From: Eubacteriales bacterium
GTDB taxonomy: Bacteria; Bacillota; Clostridia; Lachnospirales; Lachnospiraceae
Assembly: GCA_030524585.1 (NCBI GenBank)
Contig: JAUNGJ010000003.1
Location: 45,355 to 109,354, forward strand
Direction: 5' to 3'
Length of the DNA stretch: 64,000 nt
Shown here: piece by piece, positions 43,691 to 53,042 of the stretch
Numbering within the stretch: position 1 is the stretch's first letter
How the letters are laid out: the number at the start of each line of letters is the position of its first letter
The notes under the pieces: generated by a model
The model's input: the letters and a program-made list of their open reading frames with translations, nothing else
Told to the model about the DNA's origin: nothing
Database searches by the model: none
Position numbers and translations under genes: made by a program

Positions 43691-44666
43691 ATTTCGCCGC
43701 CAAAAGAATGGCCTCAATCATGCTCACCGCACTGACAATACCTTTTCCGGCAATATCAAATGCAGTACCGTGGTCAACTGATGTACGCAAAATAGGCATG
43801 CCGTTGGTAATTGCAATCGTCTTCTCAAAATCAAGAGTCTTTGTTGCAATATGTCCCTGGTCATGATACAGGGAAAGAACACTGTTGTATTTGCCGATTG
43901 CCGCCTGGTGGAAGACGGAGTCAGCTCCGATTGGACCTACAACATTGTATCCCTCTGCCTGCAATTCCTCTACTGCCGGCGTGATCTCATTGACTTCCTC
44001 CCAGCCAAACAGACCATGCTCTCCACTGTGTGGATTCAATCCGGCAATTGCCATTGTTCCATCCTTTACGCCAAGCTTCTCCAGGGCGATTGTACAGCGT
44101 TTTACATAATCTTTAATCCTCTCTTTCGTGATCATGTCCAACATCTCGCGCAGAGACACATGCCGGGTCAGAAAGAACACGCGCATACCATTTGTCTCAA
44201 ACATGGTCAGCGGATCTTCCGTGTTCGTCAGCGCACCGAAAATCTCCGTATGTCCGATAAAATTGATGTTTCCTGCTCTTAATGACTCTTTGTTGATTGG
44301 CGTAGTTGCCACAGCATCAACCTTGCCTTCATTCGCAAGCTCAATACTCTTAGCAATATATTGATATGCAGCCTGACCGCACATCCCGTTGACCTTGCCA
44401 AATTCAAATTTGGACATGTCAACATTGCCTAAGTCTATGAGATTCAAGACACCCTCGCGGAAATCGCCCTCCTCAGGCTCTGCAATTACATTGACAGTAA
44501 GCTCTACGTTACTGATCTTAACTGCATTTTCCACGATGGTCTTATCTCCAATAATAATACAATCTGCAACATCAAATACTTCCTTAGAAGCAACTGATTT
44601 TGCTACAATCTCCGGTCCTACTCCAGCCGGATCTCCAATTGGTACTGCGATAAGTGGTTTGCTCAT
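43668..44666 (-). CDS. pdxA2: 4-phospho-tetronate dehydrogenase, PdxA2 type
   Basis: 332 residues, PdxA superfamily. [12 protein letters not shown] at residues 10-21; metal ligands in [11 protein letters not shown] and [26 protein letters not shown] near the end. In DUF1537 operons these enzymes oxidise and decarboxylate D-threonate- or D-erythronate-4-phosphate to dihydroxyacetone phosphate. They are not pyridoxine genes here: neighbours are the kinase and GntP. The last residues (PNFVS) lie in the repeat element. Confidence 0.88.
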   Translation of the reverse strand: MSKPLIAVPIGDPAGVGPEIVAKSVASKEVFDVADCIIIGDKTIVENAVKISNVELTVNVIAEPEEGDFREGVLNLIDLGNVDMSKFEFGKVNGMCGQAAYQYIAKSIELANEGKVDAVATTPINKESLRAGNINFIGHTEIFGALTNTEDPLTMFETNGMRVFFLTRHVSLREMLDMITKERIKDYVKRCTIALEKLGVKDGTMAIAGLNPHSGEHGLFGWEEVNEITPAVEELQAEGYNVVGPIGADSVFHQAAIGKYNSVLSLYHDQGHIATKTLDFEKTIAITNGMPILRTSVDHGTAFDIAGKGIVSAVSMIEAILLAAKYAPNFVS

Positions 44667-44701
44667 AATGTCCCATCCTTTCCTGATAAAAAATCATTAG
44701 A

Positions 44702-46006
44702 TTAAATATAGAGTTTCTCTTTCAAATAGGTTATGCAGCGGTTGATCGCATCGCTGTTTCCCTGGCTGCCGCCCTTGGTAATGATATGTACTCCCTCGAA
44801 CTCGCCCTTTAGGAACTGTCCATAAGCCGCAAGCGGAAGAACTTCATCCTGCAGGCTTAAGCCTGCGGTCTGGAATCTCTCACACACGGAAACGGTCACA
44901 TCCCCTCCGCTGGTATATAACCCCCGGAATGCAGGTTCCGCCTTAAAAATGCGGTACGTGATCTCTGCAAGACCTGTGTTGATCAATCCGGTCACCTCAT
45001 CCATGGTCGCATCATAGCGCTCCATATATGGTCCGAAGTCAATCCTGTTCTCCGGATAAATTCCATCACCGGTTACGGTTGAAATCGCATTGCGGGCAGA
45101 TTTGGCAAGAATCTCTTCCGTTACACGGGTAATCTCAGCCTCCCTGCGCCCTTCGTCCTCCAGAAGCTCCCTGGTCTGCACAAATACATTATGGGTCTTC
45201 TGGGACAGCCACAGCTCTTCCATCTGTTCCTTCGTATGTGGATTCACACTTCCCACAACTGCCAGGATCCTGCTCTTGCTCTCCCGCTCCGTCGGAACAA
45301 TCAACTTTCTTGCCAGAGTTGCGGTAAATACTCCCGGATCAACAGCAACCGCCTTTAACTTGCTTGCGATCACAGCATCTGCAATCAGATCCAGATCCTC
45401 CTGTGTCACACAGTCACATACAATAATCCTGCTTCCTTCTGCAATATAGGTATTGATCAGATAAGAAAGGTAATGTACCCCGTGCATCATATCCTTCATC
45501 AGGATAGAAGATACCTTATACTTACTCTGCTCCTTAAAAAGAACAGCCGCTTCCGAAACCTTCACCGGAGTCTTCGGGTCAATCGCAATATCAGTCTTGT
45601 GAAGAGGCAATCCATTCACAAGCATATACCCTCCGATCACAATCCTCCCGGAAGAAGGGAAACAGGGCGCCACGATGGCCACATAGTCCCTGCCCAGACA
45701 ATCCAGCATAGCGTCCGTCTCGCTTCCAAGGTTTCCGCGAAGCGTGCTGTCAATTCTCTTGGAATACACCTTGACATCATCATTTTCTAACAGCTTACAG
45801 ACATTATACACCCGATTATACGCTGTCTGCGGATCGACTCCCCTGCTGTCTGTTGGATATAATACACAGTCACAGTCCGAGAGTGCTGACAGCTCAATGC
45901 GCTCAGAATTCATCACGGTATATGCCTGATAGTTCATCTTCTTCAGAAGTACTCCGGTCGCATTAGCCCCCGTCAAATCGTCTGCGATTACTACACACTG
46001 CGGCAT
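44702..46006 (-). CDS. Four-carbon acid sugar kinase, DUF1537 (D-threonate kinase-like)
   Basis: 434 residues. N-terminal acid-sugar-binding domain with VIADDLTGANATGV and KRIDSTLRGNLG; C-terminal nucleotide-binding domain with GLYTSGGDVTVSV, DEVLPLAAYGQF and ITKGGSQGNSDAI. Pairs with pdxA2, the arrangement of DtnK-PdxA2 pathways. AAAGGAG precedes the ATG. First gene of the dtnK-pdxA2-gntP transcript. Confidence 0.9.
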   Translation of the reverse strand: MPQCVVIADDLTGANATGVLLKKMNYQAYTVMNSERIELSALSDCDCVLYPTDSRGVDPQTAYNRVYNVCKLLENDDVKVYSKRIDSTLRGNLGSETDAMLDCLGRDYVAIVAPCFPSSGRIVIGGYMLVNGLPLHKTDIAIDPKTPVKVSEAAVLFKEQSKYKVSSILMKDMMHGVHYLSYLINTYIAEGSRIIVCDCVTQEDLDLIADAVIASKLKAVAVDPGVFTATLARKLIVPTERESKSRILAVVGSVNPHTKEQMEELWLSQKTHNVFVQTRELLEDEGRREAEITRVTEEILAKSARNAISTVTGDGIYPENRIDFGPYMERYDATMDEVTGLINTGLAEITYRIFKAEPAFRGLYTSGGDVTVSVCERFQTAGLSLQDEVLPLAAYGQFLKGEFEGVHIITKGGSQGNSDAINRCITYLKEKLYI

Positions 46007-46033
46007 GGTTAAGCTCCTTTCATCAAAAAAACA

Positions 46034-46139
46034 TTTTGTTCGTTTCTGTTTTAATTGTACTCTGAATGTTCGAAAATGTCAATTTAATCTAAACTTTATC
46101 AATGTTTTTAGGACATTCGCACAATATTTTTGTTCGTTT
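46034..46139. promoter_or_regulatory. dtnK-like operon promoter flanked by TTTTGTTCGTTT repeats
   Basis: On the minus strand TTGACA (46082-46077) and TACAAT (46059-46054) have 17 bases between them. The 12-mer TTTTGTTCGTTT occurs identically on the plus strand at 46034-46045 (between promoter and gene) and 46128-46139 (about 45 bases upstream), and a TGTTCG core lies within the spacer. Direct repeats of this kind are typical DeoR-family operators; the regulator at 41365 is the likely ligand. Confidence 0.6.
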
Positions 46140-46155
46140 TTGTTTATTTTAACGA

Positions 46156-47580
46156 TTATTTGTTTGTCAGTACCTCTACAGCCTCTTTCAGGGTTGTGAT
46201 CTCGCCAACATTTCCCGGGAAAATGATATATGGAGTCATCGGGAATTTGCTTTCCTCACCGGTCTGCCATACCGGGATACCCGGCCGGATCTGTCCTAAA
46301 ACATTTGCCTTCTTCACTGCCAGGGCCTTGGTTCCAACATCACTGGATGTGATTCCTCCCTTGGCAATGACGAAGCTCGGCGTAATGCTCAGGCGTCCTA
46401 CCAGGGACTGAACTGCATCGGAAATCTTTACGGAAAGTCTCAGTTCATCTTCCTTATCTCCCGTATCGGCTGTAATCAGCGCTCTGGTCGTATAGCAGCA
46501 TACGGTTTTTCCTGCTTTAATGCAGGCTTCCTCTGCTGCAAGACATCTCTGAACCTCCGCCTCAAACGCTGCGTCATCCTTCACTAACGTAGCATCTAGC
46601 TCGATAAATTCAATATCCGTAAGCTCTTTTAAGCATTCTACCTGTTTTGTAGTCTTGTCTGTGTGGGAACCTACTACGACGATTCCGCCATTCGTGGTTT
46701 CCTTCACTACCATCTGTGCTCTGGTAAGCAGCGGCTGGTCTGACACACCACCCATAACCTTCACGATCGCTGCAGCGGTACGGAACATGAATACCTTGCC
46801 TTTTGCCATTGCCCGGTACAGAGCCACACAGAATACTTTTACATCCACATAATCCACCGCATTAACAATAATCTTGTTAAAATCCTTCACAGCCATCAGC
46901 TGGGCTTCGATTTTATCAATATCCATATTGTGGATATCTTCCAGCGAAATACAGGTCACATCAGAAGCTTTGTATTCGCCCTTCGTCTTTTCCTCCACAT
47001 ACTCCGGCATGGTCGCAGCGCTGTAACCAAAGGTCTTATCCTTTGCAAATTCGGTCTCATTGGCCGGAACCAGCTCGTCGCCGTATTTTACATAGTGCAC
47101 ATTATCAATGGTAAAGCGTCCGCCTTCCTTGAAAAACGGGCACAGAATCTCTCCATCAATGGTCTTGCCTGTGTTCTTCTCATAATTTCCCTTAAGAAGC
47201 TCCGTCTCCAACGGAAAATGTCCGCGAAGCGTGCTGTCGCTTCTGCTGATGAATATGTACTCTTTTCCGGTCTCCTTTGCCGCCTGATCCACAACGGAAG
47301 CAATCTCATTGTGGGCTTTTGTGGTCTGCTCTACAGTAAATCCTCTGGAATTGGTCAGCACATAGAACAGATTGTTCTCTTCTTCAAATCCCTGACGGAT
47401 GCTGTCCTTCTCCCAGTTGGTGTATACGGAGATGTCATGTACGGTCTGAACGCCGGTCGGGTCATCATCCAGAACAACAATCTTCTTATTGTTGGCCGCG
47501 ATCTCTTTATTTAACAATTCATCAATGTATGCTTCGTCAATCTTCTTATATGAAGTTAATACCTCTGCATGTAATGCCAT
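46156..47580 (-). CDS. Second four-carbon acid sugar kinase family protein, DUF1537
   Basis: 474 residues, divergent from the first. N-terminal helical extension of about 30 residues, then IVVLDDDPTGVQTVHDISV and ISRSDSTLRGHFPLETELL. The C-terminal domain has PSFVIAKGGITSSDVG and RPGIPVWQTGEESKFP, so phosphotransfer is plausible. The substrate is unknown: it is grouped with the GarR-like reductase. AGGAGG precedes the ATG. Confidence 0.88.
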   Translation of the reverse strand: MALHAEVLTSYKKIDEAYIDELLNKEIAANNKKIVVLDDDPTGVQTVHDISVYTNWEKDSIRQGFEEENNLFYVLTNSRGFTVEQTTKAHNEIASVVDQAAKETGKEYIFISRSDSTLRGHFPLETELLKGNYEKNTGKTIDGEILCPFFKEGGRFTIDNVHYVKYGDELVPANETEFAKDKTFGYSAATMPEYVEEKTKGEYKASDVTCISLEDIHNMDIDKIEAQLMAVKDFNKIIVNAVDYVDVKVFCVALYRAMAKGKVFMFRTAAAIVKVMGGVSDQPLLTRAQMVVKETTNGGIVVVGSHTDKTTKQVECLKELTDIEFIELDATLVKDDAAFEAEVQRCLAAEEACIKAGKTVCCYTTRALITADTGDKEDELRLSVKISDAVQSLVGRLSITPSFVIAKGGITSSDVGTKALAVKKANVLGQIRPGIPVWQTGEESKFPMTPYIIFPGNVGEITTLKEAVEVLTNK

Positions 47581-47592
47581 ATCCGCATCCTC

Positions 47593-48480
47593 CTAATCTA
47601 CCTTCTTAACCTCTACGTCAGCCAGCTTCTCAAAATACTGAACGATTCCGCCGTGGTCATCTCCCATATGTCCATGAATCTTCAGTGTCTGAAGGATCTC
47701 ATAGAGCTGTGCGGTATAAGGAATCGGAACGTCGATTGCATGGGCTGTGTTCACAACGTTCTTAATATCCTTATGGTTAATACGGATCGGTCCGCCCGGC
47801 TTAAAGTTACGCTCAATGATCATCGGGATCTTAGCGTCCAGAACAGCGCTTCCTGCAAGTCCGCCTCTGATTGCATGATATACCTTCTCCGGATCAGCGC
47901 CTGCCTTTGTTGCCAGAACGAACGCCTCAGATACAACGGCGATATTGTTATTTACGATAATCTGATTTGCAAGCTTGGTAACGCTTCCGCTTCCGGAAGG
48001 TCCGATCAGCAGCGCTGAATTACCAAGGATGTCAAAATATTTCTGCATAGCGTCAAAATCTTCCTGGTCTCCGCCGGCCATGATTGCAAGAGAACCTGCA
48101 ATTGCTCCCGGCTCTCCGCCAGATACCGGGGCATCTACAAAACCAACGCCCAATTTCTTAAGTCCCTCGTAGCACTCCTGTGATTCAACCGGAGTAACCG
48201 AACTCATATCACATACAACTGCGCCTTCTTTGATTGTAGAAGCGACACCGCCTTCTCCAAAAAGAATAGACTTAGAAATTGCACCGCTTGGAACCATGAT
48301 GATAATTCTCTCACACTGCTCACCAATCTCTGCATAAGTAGCTTCCTTCGCACCGGCTGCTACCACGTCCGCAACCGCCTCTTTGTTCAGATCTGCAACT
48401 AAAAGCTCCTCTCCAGCCTTCAGCAGATTCTTTGCCATCGGTCTTCCCATGATACCAAGTCCAATAAATCCTAACTTCAT
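47593..48480 (-). CDS. Beta-hydroxyacid dehydrogenase, GarR/LtnD-like
   Basis: About 295 residues. N-terminal FIGLGIMGRPMAKNLLKAG (NAD fold), substrate motif DAPVSGGEPGAIAGS (118-132), and catalytic Lys about 169 in SVTKLANQ. May be tartronate semialdehyde reductase or an L-threonate-type dehydrogenase. AAGGAG fixes ATG 48480; the longer frame starts inside the promoter. Upstream of the second kinase, under the GntR-type palindrome at 48591. Confidence 0.9.
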   Translation of the reverse strand: MKLGFIGLGIMGRPMAKNLLKAGEELLVADLNKEAVADVVAAGAKEATYAEIGEQCERIIIMVPSGAISKSILFGEGGVASTIKEGAVVCDMSSVTPVESQECYEGLKKLGVGFVDAPVSGGEPGAIAGSLAIMAGGDQEDFDAMQKYFDILGNSALLIGPSGSGSVTKLANQIIVNNNIAVVSEAFVLATKAGADPEKVYHAIRGGLAGSAVLDAKIPMIIERNFKPGGPIRINHKDIKNVVNTAHAIDVPIPYTAQLYEILQTLKIHGHMGDDHGGIVQYFEKLADVEVKKVD

Positions 48481-48913
48481 ACTTCTCTTCTCCTTTTCTT
48501 TTTTGTTTTTGTTTGTTTTGACGAACAAACCGTTCATCTGCAGGTAACACTTTGTTACTTTTTCCTTTTGCTAATTCCATTTTACTGCATACCGGTATAC
48601 CGGTCAAGTGTCTAAAATACGATTCTCTGTTTTTACCAAAATTACAATCAGAAAATTAGTAAAAACCCCCATAAACACTGACTTTGTTAGTTATTTAACT
48701 AACGCCCGGTTTTTGTTTTTATGTCGCTTTATTATCGCTTATTTTTCCGCATTTTTGCATCTTTTGCGTTCAGAGCTCTTACTGTCACTTTTCACAATAG
48801 CATGCTGCATTTCCGTATGATAAAATTTATTTTTTAACAAAAAGTTTTTTTACATTTTTGTGGGAATTAGAACTGATATGTGATAAGATAGAACAGCAAA
48901 GGAGCATACAGAT
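48481..48913. promoter_or_regulatory. Divergent control region of garR-like and gntR genes
   Basis: No gene is seen in these 433 bases. On the minus strand TTGACC (48607-48602) and TAAAAT (48584-48579) with 17 bases between them form the garR-like promoter. The spacer and edge of the -35 contain the perfect 14-base palindrome ACCGGTATACCGGT (48591-48604). A second inverted repeat, GTAACA-CTT-TGTTAC, is at 48544-48558 and CGAACAAAC is at 48522. GntR-type regulators bind palindromes of TGGTATACCA type, so the divergent gntR is the prime candidate. The gntR promoter itself is not clear; a TAAGAT -10 near 48885 is weak. 48610-48830 is AT-rich with nothing further recognised. Confidence 0.65.
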
Positions 48914-49558
48914 ATGATTTCACTCAATGAACAAGCGTACATACATCTTAAGAATTTAATTACCAATCAGAAGCTTTCCTACAATAAGATTTATTCTGAG
49001 ACCAAGCTCGCCAGAGAACTTGGCATTTCCCGGACACCATTCCGTGATGCGATTCACCGCCTGGTGCAGGAGGGATACATCGATATTATCCCAAGCAAAG
49101 GCTTTCAGCTGCATCAGTTAACAAAAAAGGATGTAATCGAGACCTTTCAGGTCCGTTCGGCGCTGGAAGGCTACTGTACCGTTGAGATTGCCCGGAACGC
49201 TTCTACAGCAAAAGCCAAAAGGCTTCTTGCCGAACTGGATCAGCTCCTGCAGTCAATGGAGAAGATTATGAATACGACACACTCTATTGAGGAATTCAGC
49301 GAATATGATTTTAAGTTTCATCGAAAAATTGTCGACTATATCGGCAATGAACAGTTTACTAACATTTTCGGAACCTATATGCACCGGATGAAAAGGCTTG
49401 CCGCTCTCTCCCTGGCCCATAAAGGGCGCATGGAGAACACCTATAAAGAGCATCAGGCAATTCTGAATGCCATGCAGGCAGGGGATGTGGAACACGTCTA
49501 TGAAATTACTCTGATGCATATGAATACTCCAAGGGGCATCAATCTGGAAGATTTATAA
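48914..49558 (+). CDS. GntR/FCD-family transcriptional regulator
   Basis: 214 residues. Winged-helix N-terminus (NKIYSETKLARELGISRTPFRDAIHRL) and an FCD ligand domain with metal-binding residues (EYDFKFHRKIV; EHQAILNAMQAGD). Transcribed away from the garR-like operon, which it probably represses through the palindrome at 48591. AAAGGAG precedes the ATG. Confidence 0.92.
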   Translation: MISLNEQAYIHLKNLITNQKLSYNKIYSETKLARELGISRTPFRDAIHRLVQEGYIDIIPSKGFQLHQLTKKDVIETFQVRSALEGYCTVEIARNASTAKAKRLLAELDQLLQSMEKIMNTTHSIEEFSEYDFKFHRKIVDYIGNEQFTNIFGTYMHRMKRLAALSLAHKGRMENTYKEHQAILNAMQAGDVEHVYEITLMHMNTPRGINLEDL

Positions 49559-49574
49559 TATTTTGCCTGTAAAT

Positions 49575-49614
49575 AACGCCGCACCAGCGATTTTTCGCAT
49601 GTGCGGCGTTTTCT
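49575..49614 (+). terminator. Terminator after gntR
   Basis: AACGCCGCAC (49575-49584) pairs with GTGCGGCGTT (49601-49610), then TTCTG. It ends the plus-strand gene 17 bases after its stop, and also lies just past the end of the minus-strand icd. Confidence 0.85.
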
Positions 49615-49625
49615 GTATTCATATA

Positions 49626-50822
49626 TTAAAGTCTCTTTGCAATTGCTTTAATAAAATCCTCACTGTTAAGTACCGTCGGATTTTCCAGTGTTGTGATCAA
49701 AGCCAGATCTTTTGTCATCTCTCCGCTTTCAATCGTATCAACGGTAACCTTCTCCAATCTGTCTGCAAATTCCATCAGATCCTGATTTCCGTCCAGTTCA
49801 CCGCGCTTTCTTAAGGCTCCCGTCCAGGCAAAGATCGTTGCCACAGAGTTTGTAGAGGTCTCCTCTCCCCTCAGATGCTTGTAATAGTGACGCTGTACGG
49901 TGCCGTGAGCAGCCTCATACTCATAATAACCATCCGGAGATACCAGAACGGAAGTCATCATGGCCAGAGAACCGAATGCTGAGGATACCATATCGCTCAT
50001 CACATCTCCGTCATAGTTCTTACATGCCCAGATATATCCTCCCTCTGATTTCATAACGCGGGCCACCGCATCATCGATCAGTGTATAGAAATACACAATT
50101 CCTGCCTCGTCAAACTTCTCTTTATATTCCGCGTCAAAGATTTCCTGGAAAATATCTTTGAAGGTATGATCATATTTCTTGGAAATCGTATCCTTGGAGG
50201 CAAACCACAGATCCTGCTTTGTATCCAGCGCATAATTAAAGCAGCTTCTTGCAAAGCTCTCAATGGACTTATGGATATTATGCATCCCCTGAATGATTCC
50301 CGGACCGTCAAAGTTATGTATCAGCTCTCTGGTCTCTGTTCCGTCCTCTGCAGTATACACAAGTTCTGCTTTTCCCGCTCCCGGAATCTTCATCTCAGAA
50401 GCCTTGTATACATCGCCGTAAGCATGTCTGGCAATGGTAATCGGCTTCTTCCAGTTTCTTACATAGGGCTCAATACCTTTTACCACAATCGGCGCCCGGA
50501 ACACAGTACCGTCAAGAATTGCACGGATGGTTCCGTTGGGGCTCTTCCACATTTCCTTCAGATCATATTCCGTCATACGGGCGGCATTCGGCGTAATGGT
50601 CGCACATTTTACAGCCACTTTATATTTTTTCGTTGCATTTGCAGAATCTACCGTTACCTGGTCATTCGTCTCATTCCGGTGCTCCAGACCGAGATCATAA
50701 TATTCCGTATTTAACTCAATATACGGTTCCAAAAGATGTTCTTTGATCATCTTCCAGAGGATTCTGGTCATCTCATCTCCGTCCATTTCAACAATCGGTA
50801 TTGTCATCTTAATTTTCGCCAT
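49626..50822 (-). CDS. icd: NADP-dependent isocitrate dehydrogenase
   Basis: 398 residues, homodimeric type II (eukaryote-like) [22 protein letters not shown] at the start, substrate segment [18 protein letters not shown], Asp ligands in [17 protein letters not shown] and YDGDVMSD, and the NADP site with [17 protein letters not shown]. Makes 2-oxoglutarate for glutamate synthesis. Last gene of the Re-citrate synthase operon. Confidence 0.96.
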   Translation of the reverse strand: MAKIKMTIPIVEMDGDEMTRILWKMIKEHLLEPYIELNTEYYDLGLEHRNETNDQVTVDSANATKKYKVAVKCATITPNAARMTEYDLKEMWKSPNGTIRAILDGTVFRAPIVVKGIEPYVRNWKKPITIARHAYGDVYKASEMKIPGAGKAELVYTAEDGTETRELIHNFDGPGIIQGMHNIHKSIESFARSCFNYALDTKQDLWFASKDTISKKYDHTFKDIFQEIFDAEYKEKFDEAGIVYFYTLIDDAVARVMKSEGGYIWACKNYDGDVMSDMVSSAFGSLAMMTSVLVSPDGYYEYEAAHGTVQRHYYKHLRGEETSTNSVATIFAWTGALRKRGELDGNQDLMEFADRLEKVTVDTIESGEMTKDLALITTLENPTVLNSEDFIKAIAKRL

Positions 50823-50841
50823 TGTTTTTGCTCCTTTACCT

Positions 50842-51495
50842 TTATTTTTCTATATGAAGATTCCTCATTACCTTCATGATATGCTCATTGGCAAGTCTCT
50901 CCGCCAGATCCTCGTCCTTATTCTTAATCGCATTCAGAATACCTCTGTGCTCCGCTATCGAATGTTCGGCACGGTCTGGCGTACCAACCGACAGTTGCCT
51001 TGCCATCTTCACATATTTATGAAAATCCTTCAGTACATGCTCCAGAATCCGACTATCGGAAGCTTCATAAAGTACCTTGTGAAACTTCCCGTCCAGTTCA
51101 GACACCTGCTTAACCCGTCCCTCGTTTCTTCGTTTCAGATGAAATTCTGACAGAAGAAGAATCTCTTCCAGCTCTTCAATCTGTTCCTCTGTGATATTTC
51201 TTGTCGCCCATCTGGCACATAAGCCCTCTAAAAGGGAGCGAACCATATAGATATCCTTCACATCCTTCTGGGTAATGGCCGTCACATAGGCTCCCTTATT
51301 TGGCACAATAGTGACCAGCCCCTCCAATTCCAGCTGTCTGAGCGCTTCTCTGACCGGAGTTCTGCTCACTCCGAGCTTTTCCCCAAGCGTAATCTCCCGA
51401 AGCTCGTCTCCATCCTGATAAACTCCCGACAAAATATCTTCTCTGATTCTTTGAAACACCTTTCCCCTCAGGGATTGGTCCTGATATTCTACCAT
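50842..51495 (-). CDS. GntR/FCD-family transcriptional regulator (citrate operon)
   Basis: About 217 residues. HTH in [32 protein letters not shown] domain with [15 protein letters not shown] and [14 protein letters not shown] 51495 is preferred (GGGAG 8 bases before) over ATG 51510. Sits between the citrate synthase and icd genes, so it probably autoregulates the operon through TTGTATACAA at 52961. Confidence 0.91.
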   Translation of the reverse strand: MVEYQDQSLRGKVFQRIREDILSGVYQDGDELREITLGEKLGVSRTPVREALRQLELEGLVTIVPNKGAYVTAITQKDVKDIYMVRSLLEGLCARWATRNITEEQIEELEEILLLSEFHLKRRNEGRVKQVSELDGKFHKVLYEASDSRILEHVLKDFHKYVKMARQLSVGTPDRAEHSIAEHRGILNAIKNKDEDLAERLANEHIMKVMRNLHIEK

Positions 51496-51512
51496 CTCAA
51501 TGTCTCCCATCT

Positions 51513-52907
51513 TTACGAAATGAGAACAATACCAAGCTTATTACATGCCTCGTCGATCACCTTCAGCAGTTCTTCGTCCGTAAGCACGGTAACCCGTCCG
51601 CTCTCATATTCCTCATCTACCCAGGCTTTTACCATGGCAACCAATTCACTGCTCTTATCAACCTGTTTTCCCTCCGGAAGATGGAAATAGCTGTTAATCC
51701 AGTGGGCAATCCCTGCCAGCCCCGATGTGTTGGATACTGCCACTAACGGCGCCCGGTTCAGAAACTTCTCCGTGTCAAATATATTATAAATCTCTTCATT
51801 TTTCAATAGCCCATCCGCGTGAATTCCTGCTCTTGTTACATTAAAATTCTTTCCGACAAATGGTGTTCTGGACGGAACCCGGTATCCGATTTCTTTTTCA
51901 AAATACTCTGCAAGCTCAGTGATAACCGTAGTATCCATGCCATCCAGGGTACCGCGAAGCTGCGCATATTCAAATACCATAGCCTCCAGCGGTGTATTTC
52001 CTGTGCGCTCACCGATTCCAAACAGTGAGCAGTTGACTCCGGACGCTCCATACAGCCATGCTGTAGATGAATTACTTACTGCTTTGTAGAAGTCGTTGTG
52101 CCCGTGGAACTCAATCAGTTCGCTGGGTACGCCTGCATGTACCCGCAGACCATAGATAATACCCGGAATAGATCTTGGAATCACAGCGCCAGGATAGTTC
52201 ACACCATATCCCATCGTATCACATACACGAATCTTAACCGGAATTTTATATTCCTCCATCAGATTCATCAGCTCCAGACAAAACGGAATCACAAAGCCGT
52301 AGATATCAGATCTTGTAATATCCTCCAGGTGGCATCTTGGGCTGACTCCTGTTTCCAGACATTCTCTTACTACAGATAAATAATGCTCCATACATTCTCT
52401 TCTGGTCATCTTCAATTTGTAGAAAATATGATAATCTGAGCAGCTTACCAGAATTCCGGTCTCCGGCATACCAATTTCTTTCACCAGCTCGAAGTCCTTC
52501 TTGCTTGCGCGGATCCAACTGGTCACCTCCGGGAATTTGTAGCCTCTTTCCATACATTTATACACAGCATCCCGGTCTTTCTTACTGTAAAGGAAAAACT
52601 CACTCTGCTTGATCTTCCCCTTCGGGCCGCCTAATTTATGAAAATAATCGTATATGGTCACAATCTGCTCCGTACTGTATGGCGCTCTTGACTGCTGTCC
52701 ATCCCGAAATGTAGTGTCCGTAATCCAGATTTGATCCGGCATTTGATGAGGCACAATACGGTCATTAAATGCAATCTTCGGTATCTCGTCATAATGAAAC
52801 AGGTTGCGGAATACATTCGGTGACTTCACATCTACCAATGGGTACATATGCTCTTCCAACTGCAGAAGATTCGAATGCTCATTCAAATATACTTTTCTGT
52901 TCTCCAT
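51513..52907 (-). CDS. Re-type citrate synthase (homocitrate synthase family)
   Basis: About 464 residues, DRE-TIM metallolyase fold. DTTFRDGQQSRAPYS near residue 65, RCHLEDITRSD, FHGHNDFYKAVS and ADGLLKNEEIYNIFDTE. This sequence pattern (a 2-isopropylmalate-synthase relative with a C-terminal region lacking the LeuA regulatory domain) matches the Re-citrate synthase described in Clostridium kluyveri. Next to icd it would make citrate from acetyl-CoA and oxaloacetate for 2-oxoglutarate. An aconitase gene is not in the window. ATG 52907 has GGAGAG; ATG 52940 is less likely. Confidence 0.88.
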   Translation of the reverse strand: MENRKVYLNEHSNLLQLEEHMYPLVDVKSPNVFRNLFHYDEIPKIAFNDRIVPHQMPDQIWITDTTFRDGQQSRAPYSTEQIVTIYDYFHKLGGPKGKIKQSEFFLYSKKDRDAVYKCMERGYKFPEVTSWIRASKKDFELVKEIGMPETGILVSCSDYHIFYKLKMTRRECMEHYLSVVRECLETGVSPRCHLEDITRSDIYGFVIPFCLELMNLMEEYKIPVKIRVCDTMGYGVNYPGAVIPRSIPGIIYGLRVHAGVPSELIEFHGHNDFYKAVSNSSTAWLYGASGVNCSLFGIGERTGNTPLEAMVFEYAQLRGTLDGMDTTVITELAEYFEKEIGYRVPSRTPFVGKNFNVTRAGIHADGLLKNEEIYNIFDTEKFLNRAPLVAVSNTSGLAGIAHWINSYFHLPEGKQVDKSSELVAMVKAWVDEEYESGRVTVLTDEELLKVIDEACNKLGIVLIS

Positions 52908-52959
52908 TCTTACTCTCTCCTCCAAACTAACAGTTTCCATTATTTATTTCGACCGTATA

Positions 52960-52988
52960 ATTGTATACAAGAATACAATCCTTGTCAA
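52960..52988 (-). promoter_or_regulatory. Promoter and GntR-type operator of the Re-citrate synthase operon
   Basis: On the minus strand TTGACA (52988-52983), 17 bases, TACAAT (52965-52960), a strong consensus promoter. The palindrome TTGTATACAA (52961-52970) covers the -10 box, and a related TTGTATTC lies beside it. A repressor here would shut the operon; GntR at 50842 is the likely one. Confidence 0.7.
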
Positions 52989-53042
52989 CATTAAATTTTA
53001 TTCTTGCCAATATTTTAACAATTTTTATATCCTGCTGTAAAA

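Noticed and set aside
43668..44666. Pyridoxine biosynthesis gene pdxA
   Set aside because: No other pyridoxine gene is near. The adjacent DUF1537 kinase and GntP permease point to acid-sugar breakdown (PdxA2).
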